DNA of 8,266 bases from an uncultured Streptococcus sp. (GTDB taxonomy: Bacteria > Bacillota > Bacilli > Lactobacillales > Streptococcaceae): assembly GCA_916048145.1 (NCBI GenBank), contig CAJZGT010000054.1:1-8266 (forward strand). Direction: 5' to 3'. Made by a program: the position numbers and the translations under genes. Positions 1-5,776 of this stretch are shown in pieces. The notes under the pieces are model-generated. The model was not told where the DNA came from and did no database searches. It saw nothing but the letters and a program-made list of their open reading frames with translations. Each line of letters begins with the position of its first letter. The first letter of the stretch is position 1.

Positions 1-470
1 ATGGCTAGCCTGACTGAAGCTATCGAGAAAAAAGTGGCTGAACTCGGTACTAACAACGATGCTAAGAAGAAATTAGTTGAAATTACTGATAAAGCAATCG
101 CAGCTATCCAAGAAGCGAAGACTCAAGAAGACGTCAATAAAGCCCTCAACAACGCTCTTGAACAAATCAAGCAATTGCAACCTAGCCAACCAGAACAACC
201 AGTTGAACCAAAACAGCCTGAGCAGCCTGAAATCAATTATGATAAGGCTATGGCTAGCTTGACTGAAGCTATTGAGAAAAAAGTAGCTGAACTTGGTACT
301 AACAACGATGCTAAGAAAAAATTAGTTGAAATTACTGATAAAGCAATCGCAACTATCCAAGAAGCGAAGACTCAAGAAGACGTCAATAAAGCCCTCAACA
401 ACGCTCTTGAACAAATCAAGCAATTGCAACCTAGCCAACCAGAACAACCAGTTGAACCAAAACAGCCTGA
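1..470 (+). repeat. Two tandem copies of a 249-bp helical-module repeat
   Basis: Copy one starts at base 1 and copy two at base 250. They encode an 83-residue unit of about 60 helical residues plus a proline-rich linker. I count six base differences between bases 1-113 and 250-362, only one of which changes an amino acid (Ala to Thr). Bases 114-221 and 363-470 are identical. The unit resembles FIVAR/DUF1542-like stalk helices in periodicity, but I cannot assign a family. Further copies may lie upstream of the window. Confidence 0.9.
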
Positions 471-1674
471 AAAACCAATTACTTCTTCAAATCCTGAAGA
501 AGGGATTAAAGAGCTTGTCTTCCAACTCCCAAGTTTGGATATTGTTAAGAAGGCAGTGCCATTCAAGACTATCCGTCGCGAAAAGCCAAACTTAGACAAA
601 GGAAAAGAGAAAGTTCTAGCAGAAGGGAAAGATGGTGCTATAATCGAGTATGTCGAAGTAGATGGCAGCAATCGTAAAGTAGTTCAAACTGAATCAACTC
701 CAGCTCTAGACCGAGTGATTGAAGTTGGAACGAAACAAAGCTCTGTAGGAACAGATACTCCACCAGTTGTGACTCTTCCTGAGTACCTTCTACCAAAAGA
801 ACCTGAAAAACCAATTACTTCTTCAAGTCCTGAAGAAGGGGTTAAAGAGCTTGTCTTCCAACTCCCAAGTTTGGATATTGTCAAGAAGGCAGTACCATTC
901 AAGACTATCCGTCACGAAAATCCACAACTAGACAAAGGGAAAGAGAAAGTTCTAGCAGAAGGGAAAGACGGTTTGTTAGTTGAGTACATCGAAGTAGATG
1001 GTGGCAATCGCAAGGTAGTCCAAACCAAATCAACTCCAGCTTTAGACCGAGTAATCGAGGTTGGAACTAAACAAAGTTCTATAGGAACAGATACTCCACC
1101 AGTTGTGACTCTTCCTGAGTACCTTCTACCAAAAGAACCTGAAAAACCAATTACTTCTTCAAGTCCTGAAGAGGGGATTAAGGACCTTGTCTTTAAACTT
1201 CCAAGCTTGGATATTGTCAAGAAGGCAGTACCATTCAAGACTATCCGTCACGAAAATCCAAACTTAGATAAAGGAAAAGAGAAAGTTCTAGCAGAAGGTA
1301 AAGACGGCCTGCTAATTGAGTATGTCGAAGTAGATGGTAGCAATCGCAAGGTAGTCCAAACCAAATCAACTCCAGCTCTAGATCGAGTAATTGAGGTTGG
1401 AACGAAACAAAGTTCTGTAGGAACAGAGGCGCCACCAGTTGTTACTCTCCCTGAGTATGTTCTACCTAGAGAAACTGAAAAACCAGCTCCTGCAGTTGTA
1501 ACAGAAGATTCACCAAGAAAAGATGAAAAAGCACCTGTTGCTACTACAGTTAAACAAGACAAGGAAAAACAACTCCCAGAAACTGGAGAACAAGAAGTAA
1601 ATGCCTTCTTATTCTTGGCTGCTATTACTTCAGTATTGTCTCTACTCATCTTCCAAAAGAATTTCAAAGACTAA
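1..1674 (+). CDS. LPXTG cell-wall-anchored repeat surface protein with three G5 domains (5' partial)
   Basis: This is the C-terminal 557 residues of a sortase-anchored surface protein. Residues 1-83 and 84-156 are two copies of a charged, helical module followed by a Pro/Glu/Gln linker (PSQPEQPVEPKQPE). Residues 157-268, 269-380 and 381-492 are three copies of a G5-type module, with signatures such as VPFKTIR, LDKGKEKVLAEGKDG and ALDRVIEVGTKQ. G5 domains are usually stalk or adhesive modules in streptococcal wall proteins and glycosidases. Residues 525-529 are LPETG, followed by a hydrophobic stretch (about 535-551) and a short tail QKNFKD, which is a sortase A signal. The ATG at base 1 is almost certainly not the start: the same Met recurs inside the second repeat (base 250), no signal peptide is present, and the window edge cuts the gene. 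The missing N-terminus probably holds the functional or enzymatic domain, so no specific name is justified. A terminator follows 44 bp downstream. Confidence 0.93.
   Translation: MASLTEAIEKKVAELGTNNDAKKKLVEITDKAIAAIQEAKTQEDVNKALNNALEQIKQLQPSQPEQPVEPKQPEQPEINYDKAMASLTEAIEKKVAELGTNNDAKKKLVEITDKAIATIQEAKTQEDVNKALNNALEQIKQLQPSQPEQPVEPKQPEKPITSSNPEEGIKELVFQLPSLDIVKKAVPFKTIRREKPNLDKGKEKVLAEGKDGAIIEYVEVDGSNRKVVQTESTPALDRVIEVGTKQSSVGTDTPPVVTLPEYLLPKEPEKPITSSSPEEGVKELVFQLPSLDIVKKAVPFKTIRHENPQLDKGKEKVLAEGKDGLLVEYIEVDGGNRKVVQTKSTPALDRVIEVGTKQSSIGTDTPPVVTLPEYLLPKEPEKPITSSSPEEGIKDLVFKLPSLDIVKKAVPFKTIRHENPNLDKGKEKVLAEGKDGLLIEYVEVDGSNRKVVQTKSTPALDRVIEVGTKQSSVGTEAPPVVTLPEYVLPRETEKPAPAVVTEDSPRKDEKAPVATTVKQDKEKQLPETGEQEVNAFLFLAAITSVLSLLIFQKNFKD
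469..1476 (+). repeat. Three tandem 336-bp repeats encoding G5 modules
   Basis: Units begin at 469, 805 and 1141, each starting with codons for EKPITSS and ending with the linker PEY(L/V)LP. A fourth unit begins at 1477 (EKPAP) but runs straight into the pre-anchor region. Units two and three share the substitutions RH-EN and KDGLL, and unit one differs (RR-EK, KDGAI), so two and three look like the more recent duplicates. The G5 core is roughly residues 186-245, 298-357 and 410-469. Confidence 0.9.
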
Positions 1675-1717
1675 TTAAAATCTTTACTTAATTCTTTTCA
1701 ATGATTCTAGTTCCCCC

Positions 1718-1746
1718 AAAGAGAAGACCAGTGGTCTTCTCTTTTT
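1718..1746 (+). terminator. Rho-independent terminator of the surface-protein gene
   Basis: A perfect 12-bp stem (AAAGAGAAGACC, 1718-1729, with its complement at 1733-1744) closes a 3-nt loop and runs into a T-rich tract. It begins 44 bp after the stop codon at 1672-1674. The matching A-rich 5' side would let it work weakly in the other direction too. Confidence 0.92.
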
Positions 1747-1808
1747 CTATATATAAATCAAAAAACATACATAAATTTCTATGGACATCTTAGTATATAT
1801 AAAATAGA

Positions 1809-1937
1809 ATGATTATTGAACTTTTTATTTTCGGAGCTTATGTAATTGAGAAATACGAAATACTGTATCACAAAGATGATGTACAATTTCTTCGTGCCAG
1901 TGCAATTTCTTTTTCTATCCTGAAGATATTTAAATAG
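1809..1937 (+). CDS. Doubtful 42-residue small ORF in the spacer
   Basis: An ATG at 1809 opens 42 codons ending TAG at 1935-1937; the peptide begins MIIELFIFGAYVIEKYE. The amino-acid mix is protein-like rather than random AT-rich translation, and a TATA-rich stretch lies just upstream. There is no convincing ribosome binding site and I do not recognise the peptide. It may be a gene remnant or chance. Apart from this and the palindromes at 1946-2011, I see nothing in 1750-2000. Confidence 0.2.
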   Translation: MIIELFIFGAYVIEKYEILYHKDDVQFLRASAISFSILKIFK

Positions 1938-1945
1938 CCCTAGAT

Positions 1946-2011
1946 ATTATTTCTAATAAATTGAAATTAATCGAACAAATTAAACATTATTTCTAAATAT
2001 TTGAAAATAAT
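1946..2011. repeat. Tandem pair of 26-bp imperfect palindromes upstream of the ATPase gene
   Basis: Two 26-bp elements, 1946-1971 and 1986-2011, match at 22 of 26 positions. Their starts are exactly 40 bp apart, close to four helical turns. Both begin ATTATTTCTAA, contain TTGAAA at the same offset and end TAAT or ATAAT, giving each a loose dyad of the ATTATTT/AAATAAT type. The second overlaps the -35 box of the promoter at 2001-2029, so the pair is placed like a double operator. The region is very AT-rich, so chance similarity is possible, although the 11-bp exact start and conserved spacing argue against it. Confidence 0.5.
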
Positions 2012-2029
2012 TTCTATTTGTATTATACT
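2001..2029 (+). promoter_or_regulatory. Sigma-A-type promoter for the AAA_14/DUF4143 ATPase
   Basis: TTGAAA (2001-2006) and TATACT (2024-2029) are separated by exactly 17 bp. Transcription would begin near 2035-2037, only about 12 nt before the ATG at 2048, so the leader would hold little more than the ribosome binding site GAGGT (2036-2040). Confidence 0.7.
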
Positions 2030-2047
2030 ATCTTTGAGGTAACTATT

Positions 2048-3256
2048 ATGAACTATATTAAAAGACCACATTATTTAGACTTTTTAAGAAGACATCGTAA
2101 TCGGCCAATCATCAAAGTTGTGAGTGGAGTTAGACGAGCTGGTAAATCTGTTCTCTTTCAACTCTATAAAGAGGAGTTACTAGCAACTGGAGTAGACGAG
2201 GATCAAATCATATCCATCAATTTTGAAGATCTGAGTTATTATGACCTGCGAGATTTTCAAACATTATTCGCTTATATAAAAGAAAGATTAGTTGAGGAAA
2301 AAACATACTATATCTTTTTAGATGAAATTCAACATGTTGAAAAATTTGAACTGGTAGCAGATAGTCTATTCATCTTGCCAAATGTTGACCTCTATTTGAC
2401 TGGATCAAACGCCTACTTTATGAGTAGCCAATTAGCTACAAACTTGACTGGTCGGTATGTTGAGATAGAGGTTCTTCCTTTGTCATTTGAAGAATATCTA
2501 TCAGGTCAATCTCTCTCAGAGAATCTGAATACAACAGAAATTTTTAACAATTATCTCTTTAGTGCTTTCCCTTACTTATTGCAAACATCATCTTACGCTG
2601 AAAAAATTGATTATCTCAGAGGAATATATAACTCAATACTGTTAAATGATATTGTCACTAGATTGGGAAATCCAAATCCTACTATTATTGAGCGCATTGT
2701 CCGAACCCTTCTCAGTAGTACAGGTAGCTTAATATCAACAAATAAGATTCGCAATACCCTTGTCAGCCAAAATGTTTCAATATCCCACAATACTTTGGAA
2801 AATTATTTGACGACTTTGACAGACAGTTTACTTTTTTATTCCGTTCCACGTTTTGATGTAAAAGGCAGAGCATTACTGCAACGCTTAGAAAAATATTATC
2901 CCGTTGATTTAGGTTTACGACACCTCTTATTACCAGACCACAAAGAAGATATTGGCCATATCTTGGAAAATATTGTCTATTTGGAATTGAGACGTAGATA
3001 TTCACAAGTATATGTTGGTAATTTAGATAAATATGAGGTTGATTTTGTTGTTGTAACTGATCTTGGTCACTACGCTTATTATCAGGTCAGTGAAACAACA
3101 CTTGCTCCAGAAACACTAGAAAGAGAACTTAGACCACTAGAAGCCATTAAAGATCAATTCCCAAAATATCTATTAACAATGGATACAATTCAGCCAACAG
3201 CAAATTACAATGGAATTGAGAAAAAAAATATCATAGATTGGTTACTAGAAAAGTAA
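2048..3256 (+). CDS. AAA_14/DUF4143-family ATP-binding protein
   Basis: This is a 402-residue stand-alone P-loop ATPase. The ATG at 2048 is chosen because GAGGT lies 7 nt upstream; the frame stays open to a TTG at 2018, but that start lacks a ribosome site and would lie inside the promoter. The Walker A motif is GVRRAGKS (residues 27-34). The Walker B motif is YYIFLDEIQ (87-95), with D92 and E93. A sensor-like LYLTGSNA follows at 115-122 and a basic TGRY box shortly after. The C-terminal part has the DUF4143 pattern: LENIVYLELRRR (306-317), YEVDFVV (329-335) and YYQVSE (344-349). That spacing of Glu, Asp and Gln resembles a degenerate PD-(D/E)xK nuclease fold. The length is usual for the family. 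These proteins are scattered, often single-gene accessory ATPases without a settled function. This one is monocistronic, with its own promoter and possible operators, and sits beside mobile-element debris. Confidence 0.9.
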   Translation: MNYIKRPHYLDFLRRHRNRPIIKVVSGVRRAGKSVLFQLYKEELLATGVDEDQIISINFEDLSYYDLRDFQTLFAYIKERLVEEKTYYIFLDEIQHVEKFELVADSLFILPNVDLYLTGSNAYFMSSQLATNLTGRYVEIEVLPLSFEEYLSGQSLSENLNTTEIFNNYLFSAFPYLLQTSSYAEKIDYLRGIYNSILLNDIVTRLGNPNPTIIERIVRTLLSSTGSLISTNKIRNTLVSQNVSISHNTLENYLTTLTDSLLFYSVPRFDVKGRALLQRLEKYYPVDLGLRHLLLPDHKEDIGHILENIVYLELRRRYSQVYVGNLDKYEVDFVVVTDLGHYAYYQVSETTLAPETLERELRPLEAIKDQFPKYLLTMDTIQPTANYNGIEKKNIIDWLLEK

Positions 3257-3492
3257 ATAAGTATAAATCATATAGCTAACTAGATTTGCAACAGTCTGTT
3301 ATCAATGATTCTCCCTAAAACCTAACAAGATATAGTGAATTTAGAACACACTATCTAATGGGATAAAGTGGAATCTATAACTTCTGGAAGAACTATTATT
3401 ACTCATAATGACGAATCTCCATTGAATTTTAATAACGATTTAATAATCAAACAGACTATAAAGAGACTGAGCAATCAGGCTTTAAAATCAGA
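3257..3492. other. Non-coding spacer with possible gene debris
   Basis: No intact gene is visible. From 3359 a frame is open for 53 codons and ends with TGA at 3518-3520; it contains the protein-like string TSGRTIITHNDESPLNF, which I do not recognise. A second frame reads EQSGFKIRKTHNIKD up to a TGA at 3512-3514. Either may be the tail of a gene lost when the integrase element decayed. No promoter is obvious. Confidence 0.3.
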
Positions 3493-3543
3493 AAAACGCA
3501 TAATATCAAGGATTGAATGAACAACCTTGATAATATGCGTTTT
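3493..3543. terminator. Long AT-rich hairpin, probable bidirectional terminator
   Basis: A 19-bp inverted repeat (3493-3511 and 3525-3543, one mismatch) surrounds a 13-nt loop. The left arm begins AAAA and the right arm ends TTTT, so transcripts from either side would end in a U-run. It lies 237 bp after the ATPase stop and is the first terminator-like structure after that gene. The ATG at 3517 used to delimit the integrase relic falls in the loop, which suggests that ATG is not a real start. Confidence 0.55.
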
Positions 3544-3945
3544 ATTATGGAAATATTTCCCATTTTCTCTATTTCTAATGACTTACTTCAACTTCATACC
3601 TCTTGGAAAAAACAACAAAAATACGAACTAGCACAGTTCGGTATCATCAGCAATCCAGAACAATTTGTCTTTACCTATATAGATACAAAGGAAAACATAA
3701 ACAAACCTCTCCACTCTGATTACCTAAATAACAAAATGAAAAGCATTCGAAAACGTCACAAAGAGTTAGCACACGCTACACCTCATAAATTACGACATAC
3801 AGGGGCAACGGCTGGAACATCTATTGAAGCTATTTCTGAGGCTCTAACACATAGTGAGACAGGCACAACTCAAATTTATGTCAACACTTCAAATGTCATT
3901 CCAATGGCTGTTGGAGAGATTGCTTATCGCAATCTTAAAAAGTAA
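3517..3945 (+). pseudogene. Tyrosine integrase (site-specific recombinase), C-terminal fragment
   Basis: The 142-residue frame matches the C-terminal catalytic domain of phage/ICE-type integrases. HKLRH gives the HxxR box (H90, R93), LTHSE gives H112 and QIYVN gives the tyrosine nucleophile Y121. The arm-binding domain, core-binding domain and first catalytic arginine are missing; full-length relatives are about 380-400 residues. Homology seems to begin near SISNDLLQL (about residue 19), so MNNLDNMRFIME before it is probably unrelated sequence. After RHTGAT the chain goes straight to AGTS, where relatives usually have about four more residues (compare the common HATLLLEAGVS), which suggests a 12-bp in-frame deletion. 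The fragment should be inactive. It points toward the rpsI 3' fragment 46 bp past its stop, an arrangement expected for an integrase that recognises that gene end. Confidence 0.88.
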
Positions 3946-3991
3946 TGGTGTGAACCATGAAGTGTTGTAAATGCTGTATTGTAGCTGGTTC

Positions 3992-4042
3992 TTAACGTTT
4001 TGAGAATTGTGATGCTTTACGAGCTTTCTTAAGACCTGGTTT
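3992..4042 (-). pseudogene. rpsI: 3' end of rpsI (ribosomal protein S9), detached fragment
   Basis: Read on the minus strand from 4042 to 3992 this encodes KPGLKKARKASQFSKR and a TAA stop, which is the conserved C-terminus of streptococcal ribosomal protein S9. The resemblance stops at 4043: the preceding codons on this strand read VQLKLILS rather than the S9 body, and no other part of rpsI is in the window. Highly conserved 3' ends of housekeeping genes are carried by integrative elements as attachment sites so that the target gene is restored on insertion. I therefore read this as the att region of the adjacent integrase's element rather than a ribosomal gene. Confidence 0.8.
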
Positions 4043-4099
4043 GGAAAGTATGAGTTTCAGTTGGACTAAAAATAGCGTAATATCAAGGTTTTTATGAAC

Positions 4100-4400
4100 G
4101 ATATTTACTGATTGATTTCATAAAATTTGAATCAATATTTCTTAAATAGGGGAATAGTTCGGTTCTGTAAGTATTAATATAATACACCTACAAAGCTTAT
4201 TATATCAGATTTTCCCCAGTTTTAGAAAAATAGGTAGAGAAAAAAAACAACATCTGGATTTTCCAAAAAATCTTGACAAAGTCCTCATATAACCGTTTCT
4301 GCATTTTATTATATCATTTTTGACTTAGAAAATAATATATAATAGAAGATGATTCGTCTTTTTAAACGGACTTATCAAAAACTGGAATTCTATCAATATT
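4100..4400. other. AT-rich spacer between the integrase relic and the IS
   Basis: No intact gene is seen. A perfect TTGACA (4273-4278) and a TATAAT (4338-4343) occur but are not correctly spaced for each other or any other box I can find. A 28-codon frame opens with ATG at 4349 (MIRLFKRTYQKLEFYQYFG) and runs across the presumed IS border to a TAG at 4433-4435. It could be the start of a gene cut by the IS, but it has no proper ribosome site and I do not recognise it. The rest looks like non-coding AT-rich DNA. Confidence 0.3.
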
Positions 4401-4583
4401 TTGGACACATTTTGGGAGGAAAATTTGAAGGCTAGCGCCCTTCGGTTGCTGGACCCCTTCTACGACCAATTCTCTGTACTCTACAGGGGACTGGTCATTC
4501 AATTTTTGTTGAATTCTAGTTTCATTATAAAATATGATGTAATTTTTGACAATATCTGTTATACTATCTCCAGTTATGTTTCT

Positions 4584-5330
4584 TCACTTATGGAGATAGA
4601 AGGTTTCAGACTTTAGGACGGAATGAAACCATTCGATACAGGCATTATCTGCTGGTGTTCCCTTACGGGACATGGAGCGGGTGATGCCTTTTTCTACACA
4701 AGCCTGATAGTAAGCTTTTGAGGTGTAAACCGATCCCTGATCACTGTGTAAGATCGCTCCTTGAGGTAATTCCAATTGATGGAGCGTGTCCAACACAAAG
4801 TCCGTATCCTGACAATCTGAGATGGTATAAGCCACAATCTCACGATTATAAAGATCCATGATAGAGGACAAGTATAGCTTACATTTACCTAAGTATAAAT
4901 AAGTAATATCTGTGACAAGCTTCTCCATAGGCTTGTCTGCTTGAAAATCACGATCCAGCTTATTGTCTGTTACATGGTAAGGCTTCCCTAATTTAGGTTC
5001 CTTCTTGGGACGGGCACGGCAAAGGTAGCCCTTTTCCTTCATGATACGATAGACCTTCTTGCGATTAACGACGAGGTTATAAACTTTCTTTAGTAAGCGA
5101 GTGATGGTTCGATAGCCGTAAATAAAGTGATTTTCTATACAGAGTTGTTCGATTTTATCTGCTATTTCGCCTCTTTTCTGAGAATTCTTACACTCCTGTT
5201 TCCAGCGATAAAAGGTGGAGCGTTTGACGCCGAAACATTCTAAAATAATAGATACAGGGAACGTTTTCTTATACTCTTCTACTAGCTTGATAAGACTTAC
5301 TTTGTCGATTCTCTTATCAAGCTCTGATAC
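4584..5330 (-). pseudogene. IS3-family transposase orfB (DDE domain), nonsense-truncated
   Basis: From the frameshift site the frame reads an HTH_21-like region (FGVKRSTFYRW, then YGYRTITRLL and NRKKVYRIMKEKGY), followed by an rve integrase core. Catalytic residues are D in LVTDITYL, D in LHSDQGS and E in NACIEWFH, with exactly 35 residues between the second and third, the IS3 DD(35)E spacing. After SETFYLHK the frame meets a TGA at 4586-4584. The same frame then continues with typical C-terminal IS3 sequence (IVKNYIIFYNETRIQQKLN, then SPVEYRELV) to near 4480. The TGA is therefore a nonsense mutation, plausibly from CGA, that removes about the last 35 residues. The catalytic triad is intact. 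An internal ATG at 5042 could start a shorter product. Confidence 0.85.
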
Positions 5331-5596
5331 TTTTTTAGTAATTCTACCTGCAATCGTAACTGTTCCACTTCAGATAACTGTTTCATCCCATTACCATAAG
5401 TATATTGTTTCCCCACGGGTTGGTGGAAACGGTACAATTCATCATTCTGATACCATCGCTACCAGGTCTTGGCCTGACTAGCATTTTTGATGCTGAGGGT
5501 ATCCATGATAACTTTATTTGATTTGCCTGCCTTCTTCATTTCGATACAGGCTAGCTTAGTTTCTACTGAATATGCTTTTTGACCATAACAAAACAC
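5297..5596 (-). pseudogene. IS3-family orfA (helix-turn-helix protein), nonsense-interrupted
   Basis: The frame reads QKAYSVETKLACIEMKKAGKS, a typical IS3 orfA helix-turn-helix, then KNASQAKTW. A TAG follows at 5461-5459, and the same frame resumes with RWYQNDELYRFHQPVGKQY. It ends in a leucine-zipper-like LSEVEQLRLQVELLKK and stops with TAA at 5299-5297. The TAG sits where a Trp (TGG) would fit, a single-base nonsense change. The start is uncertain: the only candidate in frame is a GTG at 5596-5594 inside a hairpin, and the nearby ATG (5586-5584) is out of frame. Confidence 0.8.
5330..5336 (-). promoter_or_regulatory. Programmed -1 ribosomal frameshift site (A6G) joining orfA and orfB
   Basis: On the minus strand orfA reads CTA AAA AAG TAT here, and slipping back one base on A AAA AAG continues as GTA TCA GAG in the orfB frame. 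This heptamer is the classical slippery sequence of IS3-family elements. orfA ends 31 bp further on at 5299-5297, so the two frames overlap as expected. Confidence 0.8.
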
Positions 5597-5630
5597 CCCT
5601 GTTTCTAGTTTACCACAACAGGAGTGTTTT
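5590..5630. promoter_or_regulatory. Hairpin over the orfA start, likely anti-read-through structure or terminator
   Basis: Arms 5590-5603 (AAAACACCCCTGTT) and 5617-5630 (AACAGGAGTGTTTT) pair at 13 of 14 positions around a 13-nt loop. On the minus strand the structure lies just inside the IS end and covers the AGGGG and GTG of orfA. Transcripts entering from outside could be terminated or have the orfA start masked. On the plus strand it also ends in TTTTCTT and could act as a terminator upstream of gshF. Confidence 0.6.
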
Positions 5631-5697
5631 CTTGTGTCTCATTTTATGGGTGCAGTGCCGACCCTAGGGATTCTTTCGTTCTCATATATACGTCATT

Positions 5698-5726
5698 AGT
5701 ATAGGCTAATTTGATTTAAATTGCAA
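5698..5726 (-). promoter_or_regulatory. Minus-strand promoter reading toward the IS
   Basis: On the minus strand TTGCAA (5726-5721) and TATACT (5703-5698) are separated by exactly 17 bp. Transcription would start near 5691 and enter the right end of the IS. A 13-codon frame begins at ATG 5685-5683 (MRTKESLGSALHP) and stops at the IS edge, so the promoter may have served a divergent gene that the IS disrupted. It now supplies outside transcription toward orfA. Confidence 0.5.
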
Positions 5727-5776
5727 GAGAAATAACATTTTACATAAAAATCGGTGGGTATTTTACAATTTTTGCA

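Larger units (their letters stand above)
3498..4099. repeat. 25-bp direct repeats bracketing the integrase relic and rpsI fragment
   Basis: Copies lie at 3498-3522 and 4075-4099. They agree at 21 of 25 positions, including the block TAATATCAAGG and the ending ATGAAC. An inverted partial copy at 3525-3538 forms the other arm of the hairpin at 3493-3543. The 577-bp unit between the direct copies contains the integrase fragment and the rpsI 3' end. They could be attachment-site or target-site repeats, or remnants of one duplicated gene end. Confidence 0.55.
4401..5655 (-). mobile_element. Decayed IS3-family insertion sequence
   Basis: About 1.25 kb holds the full IS3 plan on the minus strand: a small helix-turn-helix orfA, an A6G frameshift site and a DDE-transposase orfB. 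Borders are approximate. I place them at a weak terminal inverted match, TTGGACACAT at 4401-4410 against the complement of 5646-5655 (7 of 10 bases). No target-site duplication is evident. Both reading frames carry nonsense mutations, so the copy should not move on its own. The subgroup and exact IS name cannot be fixed by eye. Confidence 0.8.

Noticed and set aside
77..595. Plus-strand frames starting at 77 and 326
   Set aside because: Identical shadow peptides from the duplicated 249-bp unit in an alternative frame.
372..1667. Minus-strand open frames opposite the surface-protein repeats (for example 372-671, 684-902, 912-1238, 1248-1667)
   Set aside because: They recur with the repeat period and are antisense shadows of the repetitive coding sequence; no ribosome sites or family features.
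2763..3005. 80-residue minus-strand frame in the ATPase gene
   Set aside because: Shadow of the well-supported ATPase coding sequence.
4273..4343. TTGACA at 4273 and TATAAT at 4338 as one promoter
   Set aside because: The boxes are about 59 bp apart, and neither has a well-matched partner at 16-19 bp.
4401..4616. 71-residue plus-strand frame at the left IS end
   Set aside because: Antisense to the orfB C-terminal region, whose frame shows clear IS3 homology; spans the IS border.
5215..5481. 88-residue plus-strand frame in the IS
   Set aside because: Antisense to the orfA/orfB overlap; no protein-family features.
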